Assembly: GCA_013339895.1 (NCBI GenBank)
Contig: JABACO010000024.1
Location: 372,001-436,000 of the forward strand
Direction of reading: 5' to 3'
Length of the DNA: 64,000 nucleotides
Source of the DNA: Ephydatia muelleri
Lineage: Eukaryota; Porifera; Demospongiae; Spongillida; Spongillidae
Below, in pieces: positions 47,270 through 58,515 of the stretch. Within the stretch, counting starts at the first letter, position 1. Every line of letters begins with the position of its first letter. The position numbers and the translations under genes are program-made. Below the pieces are notes generated by a model that worked only from the letters and a program-made list of their open reading frames with translations, searched no databases and was not told the DNA's origin.

Positions 47270-47518
47270 CTGCAATCCAAATGTCATCATAACCAAATGC
47301 TGGACCAGTGGAGGTGAGTGTTAAAACATTATACATGACAGTGCAATATTTCTGTACAATGGGAGGTAAACTGAAAAAAGTAAGTTAGATGACAGATAGG
47401 TGGGAGGGGAAGGAGGGAGAGGGGGAGGTAGGTAACAGAACTGGCTCGAAGCAACAGTGAGACAGAGCTGAAGAGGGATGGCCCATGAAAAGGAGCTCTA
47501 GACCAACTGGTGAATGAA

Positions 47519-47925
47519 ACACACATGCACATGAGGCACACAGACTACACACATGCACATGAGGCCACAGACTAGCACACAGACATGAGGCACACAGGCT
47601 ACACACATGCACATGAGGCACACAGGCTACACACATGCACATGAGGCACACAGGCTACACACATGCACATGAGGCACACAGGCTACACACATGCACATGA
47701 GGCACACAGGCTACACACATGCACATGAGGCACACAGGCTACACACATGCACATGAGGCACACAGGCTACACACATGCACATGAGGCACACAGGCTACAC
47801 ACATGCACATGAGGCACACAGGCTACACACATGCACATGAGGCACACAGGCTACACACATGCACATGAGGCACACAGGCTACACACATGCACATGAGGCA
47901 CACAGGCTACACACATGCACATGAT
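47519..47925. repeat. 28-bp minisatellite
   Basis: About 14 units of ACACATGCACATGAGGCACACAGGCTAC. The left three units are varied and the right eleven nearly identical. It lies in the intron between the 48,052 and 47,171 ankyrin exons and grew from an ACACACATGCACATGAGGCA phrase that occurs once in related introns. Confidence 0.9.
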
Positions 47926-48051
47926 AAACCTATGCACTTATCTTGCTCTGACATAACATGTTGTCCCATGTAATGTAGGCTATGGCGTCATACACATGTT
48001 TATGTTGGTGTGTGAATGCATCACAATGACTATGAAGATATCTGTACCTAC

Positions 48052-48150
48052 CTTATTGGCCCGATTGACATCAGCTCTAGCTTCAATTAGTGTCTTCACT
48101 ACTTCAGGATGTCCATTAGAACTTGCGATGAGCAATGAACTCCAACCTTT
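48052..48150 (-). CDS. Ankyrin exon, KGWS type
   Basis: KGWSSLLIASSNGHPEVVKT then LIEARADVNRANK, 99 nt, phase 0, acceptor TTTCTACTGCAG, donor GTAGGT. The TPL proline is replaced by Ser and Pro appears after Gly-His, as in exons B3 and B4 of the plus-strand gene. Confidence 0.72.
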
Positions 48151-48159
48151 CTGCAGTAG

Positions 48160-49090
48160 AAATGCAACCATTATCAGAGGCTTTGGAGGTGAGTATTAAA
48201 GCATAAAATTACGTATGTAACATTTCTGCATAAAGGGAGATAACATCTGGGGGCAAGATCAGTGATGGCTGGGGTTGGAGGGAGGGAAGGAAGAGTAGAA
48301 GGGTAGAGAATGGAAGCATGCAGAAAGGGCTCTAATAGGGATAGACTGTTGCCAACTAAAGCAAAGAGATCTAAGGGAGCATTGGGGTACATGCGGTACT
48401 TGGATGTCTTAACCTCATTTGACACCTCACCAGTTAGTAACAGTGAGGTTGATGAGGAGCAGGCACTTGTCTGTGTGCATTTAGTGAACCATTTGCTTAA
48501 TACTTGTACCATCAAAAACTGCACTACACATTAATGACATTCAAAATCATTCCATGTACAGATTCCAAGGTTATCTATAATGGGATCATTTATTTGTGCA
48601 TTATTACTAACATTGGCTGATGCATGAAGTTGTGGACCCTAGTGCTCTAAATAGAACTACAAGGATGCAGATAACTTTTGATTGAATGCTAAGACTGTCA
48701 ACGGACAGCCGAGTATGAAGCAACATGTAAGCATACATGATAGTGTACAGTTTCCCCATCATCCAAGCTTAGCATGTTGCATCTTTCAAAACTGACCAAC
48801 CTTACTGGACTCTATAGTGAATATACCTAGGTCTTAGTGGCTCTGGATGTGTATAGCATTGTGCCTGTCACCCCACTGAAGTAATGCATTCAACCACACC
48901 TGCGAGGGGTGCATGGAGGGTGAGGCAGAAAATATTTATCCTCCAACTTTGTAGAACACCTCCAGAGCTGTATTGAAGGGTGTGGGAGAGCGTGAGACCT
49001 CAAAGTTGCTGGGGGGAGGGAGGGGGGGTTTGGTGGTGTTGTTATGAAGATGTTTTTAAAAGCAATTAAATATGATCAGATGTGTAAATA
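48160..49090. other. Intron sequence, no exon seen
   Basis: Up to 48,530 it resembles the flanks of the other exons (AAAGGGAGATAACAT, GGCTGGGGTTGGAGGGAGGGA, AGAGATAGACTGTTGCCAACTAA), so it was duplicated with the exon. From there to 49,090 no repeat or exon is recognised. Confidence 0.45.
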
Positions 49091-49092
49091 CA

Positions 49093-49325
49093 AGCCTGCA
49101 AAAAGGGACCAAGTGCATATATTATCAAATTTCCACAACGCGCAATAGAATGTAACACTTGATCTATGGCTAATTAAAAATTCAGCATCTTACAACTCCA
49201 TGACAGATACTCCGATTGTCAGTGAGTAAGCATGATCGATATTTCAGACTTCTAGAATATAATAAATAAATTGAACTTTTTGAAAAAACATGCGTTAGGT
49301 CCCTTTTTGCAGAAATGATCCCATA
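49093..49325. mobile_element. MITE of the AAGGGACCTAAC family, one end worn
   Basis: The right end GCGTTAGGTCCCTTTTTGCA then GAAATGATCCCATA is the inverse of the 49,893 element's left end. The left end is reduced to CCTGCAAAAAGGGACC. The interior shares ACAACTCCATGACAGATACTCC in inverse with the neighbours. Confidence 0.6.
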
Positions 49326-49892
49326 TAGCACTTAGTAGCAACTTTATAAGGTTTTATATTTGCATTGCAATGGTGCAGCGCTTAAGTTTTATACATAATC
49401 AAAATTACTTGTTTAGTGGCATACAATAGTACTTTGCTAAAATGGAACTAGCACCATGATCACTAAGGCATTGTGAAATGATGAAATAAAATCAAATCTA
49501 CCTCAAACAGCTCAGAACTCCAAATGCTTCAAGTTTGAGGATAAGCATAAATTATATTTAATAATTAGTCATCTTTAGCCCATTTGCTGTGCATGGAATA
49601 GATTAGTACACTTTTAAATGTACACACTGCAGCTGGGTGTGGTTGAATTGGCTTTGTTTATGGGCATTGGGAAGGGGTGACCTGGGCTTTAGTTTTTAGG
49701 AGTTTCATTATGTCTACCACTATTTGTCTTGCCACCATCCCCTTGACCACACCAAATGAAAATGCAATAGTGAATAAATCACAAAAAAACCCAAAAACAA
49801 AAAAAGGTGTTTTTGTTGTAGAACGTATATCCATTATACGTTAAATTAGTGCATTACATGCATATATGTTTCAATATTAAACAGTGCCAATA

Positions 49893-50077
49893 TATGGGAT
49901 CATTTCCGTGAAAAGGGACCTAACGCATGGTTTTTTCAAGATTTCAATCCGTTTAATAATCAAGAAGTCTGAAATGTCCTCTCACATTGCTTCTTACGCA
50001 CTTTAAATTGGAATATCCATCATAGAGTTTCAAGGTGCTGAATGTACTAGGTCCCTTTTTGCGGAAACGATCTCATA
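49893..50077. mobile_element. 185-bp MITE with inverted ends
   Basis: Left TATGGGATCATTTCCGTGAA AAGGGACCTA and right TAGGTCCCTTTTTGCGGAAA CGATCTCATA match in inverse at about 26 of 30 bases. The ends read TA/TGGGATC and GATCTCA/TA, consistent with a TA target duplication as for Tc1/mariner-type MITEs. Other copies lie at 41,862, 43,820 and 49,093, all in or next to the kinase gene. Confidence 0.7.
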
Positions 50078-50302
50078 TTTTTTAATTAATGGACAAAGGC
50101 AAGATGAAAGACAGAAGCAATATCAGTGGACTGTTATGAATGTAAAACATAATGTTTCATAGTTTCATGAATGAAATGATTTTCGGCTTGCAGTACAATT
50201 TCATTTGTTTTCCATATCCTTCACTTTGTAGACTGCATGTTAGTACATGCTATCATATGTAAACATATAGCTGTGTGAATAAAGATACTATTTACAGTGT
50301 AC

Positions 50303-50401
50303 CTTATTGGCTTGATTGACCTTAGCTCCGGCTTCAATAAGTGTCTTCACTACCTCAATATGTCCATTGGAGCTAGCCATGTACAATGGACACCGACCAT
50401 C
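50303..50401 (-). CDS. Ankyrin exon
   Basis: DGRCPLYMASSNGHIEVVKT then LIEAGAKVNQANK, 99 nt, phase 0. Acceptor TTGTATATTGCAG; donor GTACAC is weak. In place of TPL it has CPL, shared with the next exon upstream. Confidence 0.72.
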
Positions 50402-50733
50402 CTGCAATATACAAGTCATCATAACCAGAGGCTGGACCGGTGGAGGTGAGTATTGAAATGTTACATATACCAAAGGGAGTTAAAATATATGGTAAGATGA
50501 CAGGTGGGTGGGAGGAAGGAGGGATTGAAGGAATGGGGAGATGGGATGATAGAGAACAGCACATGAAACACATACACTACACACATGCACACAAAAATAT
50601 TGGTTGTCAGTTTGTAAGCACAACGTTCTTCAGTTATATATACAACTTGTATCAGTAAACAAGCTACGTGCCAACATATGTATAAATGTGAATGCATTAC
50701 TAACACTGGAGATACTGTGTGTGTACATCTTAC

Positions 50734-50832
50734 CTTATTGTCTTGAATAACATTAGCTCCAGCTTCAATGAGTGTCTTCACTACATCAAGATGCCCTTTA
50801 CCACTTGCTGAGTACAATGGACACAAACCATC
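50734..50832 (-). CDS. Ankyrin exon
   Basis: DGLCPLYSASGKGHLDVVKT then LIEAGANVIQDNK, 99 nt, phase 0, acceptor TTTTTATTTCAG, donor GTAAGA. Ile replaces the conserved Asn of NVN. Confidence 0.72.
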
Positions 50833-51215
50833 CTGAAATAAAAATATCATTATAACCAGAGGCTGTACCAGTGGAGGTGAGGACAGATGAAACATTTCAG
50901 TGCAAATGGAGGTAAAATATGGTGGGTGAGATGACAGGTGGGTGGGGGAGGAGGAGGGAAGAGGGGAAAGGAGGGAAGAGGAGAAGAGACAGGGGAAGCA
51001 CAGCAGGTTTAAAGCAATGGTGAGACGGCACAGGAGAGGGATGACTATTAAAAGAAGAGGCCAACTGCTGAATGTACAGTACGTGTACACACATGTACAT
51101 GAAGCATATCTGCACAGCCAAACAATACATGTATAAACATACGCATCAAGGATTCTGAATGTATTACAAAATGACACAAAAAATACATGTACATGTATGT
51201 GTATTTACAGTGTAC

Positions 51216-51314
51216 CTTACTGGATTGATCGACATTAGCTCCAGCTTCAAATAGTGTCTTCACTACATCAAGATGTCCTTTATAACTTGCTAAGTACAAT
51301 GGACTGCAATCATT
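51216..51314 (-). CDS. Ankyrin exon
   Basis: NDCSPLYLASYKGHLDVVKT then LFEAGANVDQSSK, 99 nt, phase 0. Acceptor TTGTATTCCAG; donor GTACAC as in the 50,303 exon. Confidence 0.72.
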
Positions 51315-51794
51315 CTGGAATACAAATCTCATCTTAACCAGAGTGCTGTGAAATATTACATATGACAGATGGAACATTTCTTTGCAATGGGAGGTAAAAT
51401 GTGGGAGAGGGAAAGATAGGGGAAGCAGAACATGCCCTGAGCAAATGTTCTTGCACAGGAGATTGAACTTTTTCCAACTAAGATCTAAGGGAGCATTGAA
51501 GGCATTAGAGTGTGGCTCTTAGAACTTTACATAATTTAATAATTCAGTGAAGTGCATAGCATTCAGAGTAGTTTGGTGTCAGCAACAGTTAGAAGGCACA
51601 CATGTATGTGATAGTATGCATGCAAGTATTAATGTGGGGATACATACTTGTGTAATGACATAATATGGGGTGACAGTAGATACTGTGCATGTTCTTGTGC
51701 ATTCCTTTTTAGTGCCCTGCACATGTGCAGGAGTGGTACTAGTTTACCTTGGTATGTCATATATGTGTTGAAGAATTACTCATTAAAAAAAAAA

Positions 51795-52420
51795 AGACGA
51801 GGGTGGGATGGAGAAATTCGGATATATCCTGGGGTTGACACACAATCTATTCCGCATATCTCACTGCTAATAGGATTAGTGAGGACAGAAAGGGGTGATG
51901 TTATACAGCGTCATTGGACTCTGACGTATGATGTAATGTGTCACGAATCTTCTGTGTCACAAGAGAAGCAATTCAGTGAAGGTACTAAGACTATTTTTAT
52001 GGCTGATCATGATTGGTTAAATTTTCACCGCTGGTACAACAATTTTGTGTGACATTTAGCAAGGACCATTTAGGAGAGTGTCTTACCAAAGATTGAGGTC
52101 GCATTTCTGTATTATTTAAAGGACTTCAAACATCGTATGTATCTATCATAGTATTAGGTTAAGTTTGTCCCACAGTTGAGTACAACTCTTCTGGCTCATA
52201 CCTGGTATTAAGGTGTTTGAAAGAGAAAAGCATATCTTGTGCTCTTATCCTATATACCTGCAGACCTTTACTTTTTGGTCACTAGAATACAGAAGGGTGT
52301 TTTGTGAACTTCTATGTGTGTTACATAAACTAGCGGACTTACCTGTTGACAATGTTTTCTTAACTGACACAAATACCTACTCACTATACAAGTGTACACT
52401 CCCTGAAGCTGATACTTAGC
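51795..52420 (+). other. Unidentified protein-like frames
   Basis: After a poly-A run the frame GEIRIYPGVDTQSIPHISLL then IGLVRTERGDVIQRHWTLTY is open to 52,052, followed by scattered pieces such as LPKIEVAFLYYLKDFKHRMY and a frame at 52,213-52,419. The composition is protein-like and not repetitive. No splice sites or known motif support it. It lies on the opposite strand inside the first large intron of the kinase gene and may be a decayed mobile-element gene. Confidence 0.25.
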
Positions 52421-52429
52421 AATGGTATA

Positions 52430-53860
52430 ATTTCATCTCACAACGAGATATAAATGTGCAGACTCTCTACCTGCTGTTGTTGTGGAAGCTACTCTACCTT
52501 CACACCTTCATATTGTGCTAGTGTCGTGTAGTAAATGTTGTAAAGTGTATACATTCTTACAGGGAATATGTTAGAGTGCATATACAGTAAGCCATTATTT
52601 TACTTTCAGTGTACTTGTACTGGAAAAATTATCATATATCAATCAAAGCTTTTCGTAATCATATGGTGTGTGGATTATAGAATGAGGCCATACAAATGAC
52701 TACTGATGGAGCCACATCTTTGACAAGCAAATTAAGCATAAGGACTCTGAAGAATGAAGCCTTGTAAGAGAGTGATGCATTCAATGTGGGTGAGGAAATA
52801 ATCTGTCAGATAGTGTAAAGGTCACTAGAGAAACGAAATGTATGATACTCCAACTGACCAATCTGAAATACATCGTATACTGTACACATAGAATAAGGAC
52901 AGCAGCAAAACATACAAGTAGCGTCTACTTCCATGTTATCCATCGGGAAATAGCTATGTTGTTACAATAGTAGTGTAAATGCATGGAAAATGTCTATACG
53001 ACAGTAAAATACATTCATGTTAAATTATTGCCTACATGTAGTACGTGCCTTAGCCTACGAGTAGGTATTTGCATATCGCTAAGTTTGGAAATAACTTCAG
53101 CCCTGCAATGAATGTTACAGAAAACTGAGCAAATTCATGACAGGAACATAACATGTACAAAAGAATTTGAGCCCAACACATCGCTTGAATCAGGAAATTA
53201 ATTTCCTTCTTGCTCAAAGCACGATTGCAACTTTTCAATGTGAAAGCCAGGCACAGTGTAAACCCAGGCTTTGTGCTTGCAGGGTTAAAAATACAAATAC
53301 AATCTCCCCATGTAGCTGCATGCACTCATCAGAGTAAAATGATGGCTTTCTTTTACAGCAGACACTACACACAGCCATTGTGAGAGGTGCCTTCACTTTG
53401 CTTTGCAGCTGACTTTCTGTAATGGATGCACAAAGGGTGCTATACATGTAGTCATGTGTTTCAGTAGATGTGATGCAGGCCCAGAGTCATAGAACAAAGA
53501 TGTAGGTAAAGGAGAGGTGATTTATAGTAAAAGATAGGTACTTTGAACTTTTTGCGGGAACTAAGATTAGGGGTGAGAGATGGAAATACTGGAAGGTAAG
53601 AACCGAAACTGTCTTGCACTTGGCAAAGAGTGTAGCAAAATTGCGATGCACATTTTATAATGATGCTCCCTGTGTTTTGTCTTCTGGAGTGGAAGGACGA
53701 GGTGCTTCTAGTGGCAGAGCAGTTGTCCTGCTGTCATTAGAAAATAAACATTTTCAGTTTCTTGTTATTCTAGAGTTGTTGTTTTGGGCATGCAATTTCA
53801 TTTGTGCTGTCATATGTACACATGCATGTGAAAGTTATGCAATAACACTGAAGAGGTATG
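52430..53860. other. Intron sequence, no exon seen
   Basis: No ankyrin-like sequence or repeat unit of the family could be found on either strand. Confidence 0.4.
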
Positions 53861-53869
53861 TGTACCTAC

Positions 53870-53968
53870 CTCATCACCCTGATTGACATTAGCTCCTTCT
53901 TCAATTAGTGACTTCACAATATCTAGATGTCCACCACAACTTGCTGTGCCCAATGGATTCTCACCATT
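53870..53968 (-). CDS. First complete ankyrin exon seen of the minus-strand gene
   Basis: NGENPLGTASCGGHLDIVKS then LIEEGANVNQGDE, 99 nt, phase 0, acceptor GTTATGATATTGCAG, donor GTAGGT. It keeps the TPL-like NPL, GHLDIVKSLI and GANVN positions. The start of the gene, with an initiator Met and promoter, was not found to its right. Confidence 0.72.
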
Positions 53969-54290
53969 CTGCAATATCATAACCAGAGACCAGACTAGTG
54001 GACATGAGTGTTGAAACATTACAAATGACATATGTAATATTTCTTTAGAAAGGGAAGTAAAATGTGGAAAGGAAGGGGGAGGGACAGAAGACCAGGGATG
54101 CAGAACAGGCTCTAAGCTAATTCATTACAGAGAGGGCACAAGAAGAGATAGACCATGAAAAAGACAGGCCAACTGATGAATAAACAGTTCATATGAAGCA
54201 ACACACTACACACATGTACACACACACCACATACATGGACACGGACGTGAAATACACATGCTATAATCTCCTTGCATGATGCTCCATTCA

Positions 54291-54390
54291 CCATTCTATT
54301 TGTGCATTGCTTTGCATCAGATTTATATCAGCACCTGCTTGCAACAAAGTCTGTACCACATCTCAATGTCAGCTTGATTCCCAGTGCTCT
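54291..54390 (-). pseudogene. Degenerate ankyrin exon
   Basis: On the minus strand VVQTLLQAGADINLMQSN is open and resembles the second half of the type B exons (VVLSLLGAGADVNIATSN). The first half meets two stops (in the sequence just before VVQ) and is only faintly like an ankyrin helix. No acceptor was found. Confidence 0.45.
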
Positions 54391-54399
54391 TTCACAAAA

Positions 54400-55800
54400 G
54401 TTCGCAAATATTCTTCAGGTGAGTATGGAGGTGCACTGCACACTAATGACATATACCACTTAATATGAGGCTACAGGGCTGGAGGAAGGGTATGAAATGT
54501 GTTTGGGTTAATTAATGAACTAATTATAATATTCATTGCATTTAATTTCTCAATCCACTCTATAATATCGGTCTAATTGTATAATTTCAATTAAAATTAA
54601 TTAGAACAACTTGTAATGTGCATGTTATAAAAAATACAGCGAAGTTGCCTTTGTTCGGTATGCAAGATGTGGTTAAGGTCAAGAGGAGAGAGCATCTCAC
54701 CGATATCCTTTGTAGTAGATGGTAGAGCATATTGCACATCTCAATCGCTCAATTTGTGTCTTCAAACGCTACAGTACTATCTGCCTATCAGTTTTGTACC
54801 CTCTGGTCAAAACGGCTTTCTCAGCATTTTTGAAACGTTAGTTTGAAATTTAAGAATGCTCTTATGCAGGTGACTCCCGATAGTGTAGCCATTCGCACTT
54901 AGAAAGCCAGGTTGACTGGAAGCTGTGATGTTGTCACTCCATCTCCTTTCATGAGAATTAAAAATCGGCGATCTAAGATGATGGAGACTCAATAGTCGTT
55001 GCCATGCTGCAGCTGCTTTCATATGAGGATTGTAAAATGATAGTGACTCTGCCAAAATCTGGTAGGGCTATAGCCAGTTATAGATGCTATGCCATTTAAT
55101 AAGGTCTGAATTGGAGAGGAGAGCACCTTGTAGCTCATTGGCCCCGCTTTTTAACAATTGAACTGGACCAATGTGTATGCTGCTGTTAGGTGTAGCAGTG
55201 GTAGATACAGGGGAGAGGTGTGTGTGGCATGGTGGGGTATACCACAACTGATTTATGATATTAATCATCAATTTAATATTATCAGCTGCTGCATGTTAAT
55301 TACGAGCTAACACACAAAACATGCTAAGTTCGTGAAGTATTCAACACATCTTAATTATAAAGTGGCTTAGACCTTGGAGAGACCCTCCCCTTATGCCACT
55401 CTATTTAGCCACGCTCAACATAGGGCTCGCACAAAACATCTTCACAGTGGTTTAGGACCGGGACATCATGCTAGGAAGGAATTAATTTTTTTAATTGGAC
55501 AAACTGTTGTATAGTACCCTAGAGTATCATATTACTGTAAGAAATCGCAATGTGTAAAGTGCCAAAAGTAGTGAAAGCTTTAAACTTACCATTTGGCACC
55601 CGATATAAAAACATTTGCTACTGGAGTATCAGGCAGTACGAAATCATATATAAAGGAATGAGTAGATAGAAGTCATTATTAGCATTTCAATGATACTTGA
55701 TAAATGACATTAGGCACGGTACTAATATTCCAAGACCAATATATGCAGCAGCGGATGGATTACATCACCCTACAGGTAGCGCGGATATTGCATCTGGGGA
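54400..55800. other. No gene seen
   Basis: AT-rich sequence; the 5' end of the minus-strand gene could lie here or further right, but no initiator exon or promoter stands out. Confidence 0.35.
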
Positions 55801-55804
55801 CGAG

Positions 55805-56090
55805 ACTACACAGCCAAATTTGTACAATATGTACCGTATATATTAAGGACATCATATGTACAGTATATGATAATCATATCATATTTGTAGCATAAATGGC
55901 ATATGTGGGTCATAATGCTAGTATAGTTTGGTACAAAATGTCAAACTGTTTCCACATATGTAACAAAAATAACAATCTCTGTATCATATGTCATGCTGAA
56001 CGGATATGTTCCAGGTTGTACAAGTTATGTATCATACAATGATAGGCATATGTCACATCCGGTACAGAAAATTACTTTTGGCTGTGTAGT
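55805..56090. mobile_element. 286-bp MITE with perfect 14-bp inverted ends
   Basis: ACTACACAGCCAAA (55,805-55,818) is inverted exactly at 56,077-56,090. The interior is AT-rich with many CATATG and ATATGT words in both orientations, giving strong self-pairing. No clear target duplication was recognised. Confidence 0.7.
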
Positions 56091-56630
56091 TCAACGTTTT
56101 ATTTTAAAAGCAATTTAGTCACGAATATATCACGCACGCACACAAGCACGCAACAGGAGCGCACACGCGCGTGCACATACACACATACACACACGTCCCC
56201 CCTCCGCCCAGGCGCCCACAAACACATACACAGCTCTCCTTCCCTCTCGTCTATAGTACGTAGATAGTACCAAGCTAAAAGCAGTTGGGCGTGTGCCACT
56301 CACGTCCTACATCATCACGCGTGTACTATGTATGTTGCTATCAATACACAACCGCTTGGGCACGAGATAAACATTAACCTGACGGGAACGAACAACGGAG
56401 GAAAGAAGGCGGTGTCATAACTCACGTGGTGCATATTTATAGCAACTTATTGCGTGCGCATATATAAATAGCAACAAACATAGTGATGTAAAACGAGCGT
56501 GATGACGTAGACGCGAGATTAGGGGGGTGGGGGGTGGCAGATAGTCATAATCATCCATTTTCACTGTACAAGGATAAGTTGTCATTCAATAATAACCATG
56601 TATGGTGAATATAGATGAATAACGTGACTT

Positions 56631-56631
<1 letters not shown>

Positions 56632-56661
<30 letters not shown>
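56632..56661. repeat. Poly-C tract
   Basis: Thirty C residues in a row. Confidence 0.95.
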
Positions 56662-57105
56662 ATTACTGATGTGAATCGGACTCAAATAGCTTGTGTAGGA
56701 CCACGTGAGCCAAGATGGATATTAATCATTATCATTTTATCTACAATTAATTAATTTATTTATTTTTGGGGCTCAAACAAAGTTTAATAACAAGGTTTGC
56801 TTTAAAGGTCAAATCCCACCCAATGCCCCGCCTCCCCCTTACAGTATCCACCGAGTTCTGCTGCCCTGTATTTTGGCAGCATCGTTTCCATTACACGTAC
56901 AACTGTCACGACGATGCTTTATTGCCTCTGACGCTCCAATGACACACCTACCTCATCCATTATCTCACGCGCTTCACCATTTGCTAGTCTTCTTCTTCGA
57001 TCTGCGTCCATTGCCTAACAATTCAGGCCCGTAGGCTGGTCGGGAGATGGGGGGGGTCGGGAAACAATGAGGGTGGAACTAACTAGCGGGGGAGGGGCCT
57101 TCCCC

Positions 57106-57816
57106 ATGGGCGTCGGAAGGTACAAAACATTGGTCCGGCAAGTGAAATAATGAAGGGGGTGGGTGCGGGAGGGGGTGTAAACCCCTCCCGCCCAGCAAGG
57201 CGGTATGGGGGAGCGCTGTACGCTCCCCTATCGGGGTCTGGGGCGGAGCCCCAGAAGCTTTACAAAGTATGCATTATTAACGTCCTAAACCATAAGGGAT
57301 TTCACTGCAGTTCGCCGCCCAAAAATCATGCTATGAATTCGAAATGCTTCAAGCACTTGCATGCATGCATATCATATACTGACCAAACTGGCTCAGGCGG
57401 TGTTCGTTACCTCGAACAAACTCTTCTGCAATAACATCTATGATCAGCCGCTGTGCTTTTCACACCACTCAGCTCTAAACAAGCACGTTTCACCCTTCGA
57501 CCAAGCGAACGTTTTGGAAAGGGAAACGACTTAGACTGATGAAATTTCTACTGCAGACCAAGGGACGGATATAAGGGACGACAATAATATTGAGCGAGCG
57601 GCATCAATTTCTCTATTAGATTATCAGATGATCCCCAACATTGTTATACATGTACATTATCATTGCAAGTTAACGCTTCATTCGTGCTTGCACAATGACA
57701 GACGTAGCAGGAAATAATTAGTTCATGCGAAAGGGCTTATCATCGTAAAAATATTTATTTTAGGAAAATATTGGTCCGGCGGCCGCCGGACCTGCCGGAC
57801 CGGTTCCGACGCCCAT
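57106..57816. mobile_element. 711-bp element with inverted ends
   Basis: ATGGGCGTCGGAA (57,106-57,118) is matched in inverse by TTCCGACGCCCAT (57,804-57,816), and ATTGGTCCGGC follows in both subterminal regions, on the left just inside the end. Just outside the right end is a second copy of a GC-rich segment that also lies inside near the left end (57,203-57,255). No transposase frame was found. Confidence 0.55.
57203..57258. repeat. GC-rich double hairpin, copy 1
   Basis: GGGGGAGCGCTGTACGCTCCCC and CTGGGGCGGAGCCCCAG are two adjacent stem-loops joined by TATCGGGGT. The same segment with compensating changes (GCTGTAAGCTCCCCC) recurs at 57,837-57,893. Confidence 0.7.
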
Positions 57817-57836
57817 GAATTCCCTGCATGGGGTAT

Positions 57837-57893
57837 GGGGGAGCGCTGTAAGCTCCCCCATCGGGGTCTGGGGCGGAGCCCCAGCAGCTTTGC
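57837..57893. repeat. GC-rich double hairpin, copy 2
   Basis: GGGGGAGCGCTGTAAGCTCC followed by CATCGGGGTCTGGGGCGGAG CCCCAG. Both stems are complete. It lies 20 bp outside the right end of the 711-bp element and is in the same orientation as copy 1. Confidence 0.7.
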
Positions 57894-58112
57894 AACTTTT
57901 ACAATGTTGAAGTCACAAAACATTGCATAATTGCGTAGAAACATGCCAAAAACAGATAGTAAATATGACAAGAATTACTTTTTTGCTTCCAGAGTCTAGC
58001 TCGCAAGTGCGAGACTACAGAAAGTTTGGAAGCAAGCGTATCTGGCTTGCGAGTTAACGAGACTTAGTCTAACTTTCCTATCTACGGATAGATCAGGAAA
58101 GTTAACTCGAAG

Positions 58113-58199
58113 CCAGACCTACTTCGTATTCGAACGGCACAACGCCATTGTAAATTAATCTGTTGGCCGTTGTGCAGTTCAATATCAAAGTAGGTCTGG
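58113..58199. repeat. Hairpin with ~34-bp arms
   Basis: CCAGACCTACTTCGTATTCG AACGGCACAACG and its imperfect inverse CGTTGTGCAGTTCAATATCA AAGTAGGTCTGG enclose about 20 bases. Further TCTGGCTTGCGAGTTAAC/GTTAACTCGAAGCCAGA pairing lies just left of it (58,048-58,120), so a cruciform larger than this core is possible. Confidence 0.65.
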
Positions 58200-58389
58200 G
58201 CGTCTGGCTCAAGCCGGACCTATACTTCGCAAAGTATCATTAATGAACCATATACCGGCATGTACTTGAAGTGCCCCGGATCCGCCACTGACTCCGACTG
58301 CAGTTTGTTACGGGCCATGGGCGCCCCATTTATCAGTCACGCTCGCTAATTTTCATTTGTATAACGTCATACATGTAAAATAATTAATT

Positions 58390-58515
58390 AATTCATTGGC
58401 AAAGAATAATTGATGGTAAGCGGAAAGAAGCGGAAAGAAGCGGAACCAGCTACGGCAAGCGGGACCAAGCTGGGCAGGCGGAACCGCTTGCCAATTGGGC
58501 AAGCGGAACTTGCTT
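58390..58515. repeat. Irregular AAGCGGAA repeats
   Basis: About eight short units of the type GCGGAAAGAA and AAGCGGAACC, ending in a G run. Confidence 0.6.

Noticed and set aside
47519..47925. CRISPR-like array
   Set aside because: The 28-bp units are directly adjacent without spacers; it is a minisatellite in a eukaryotic intron.
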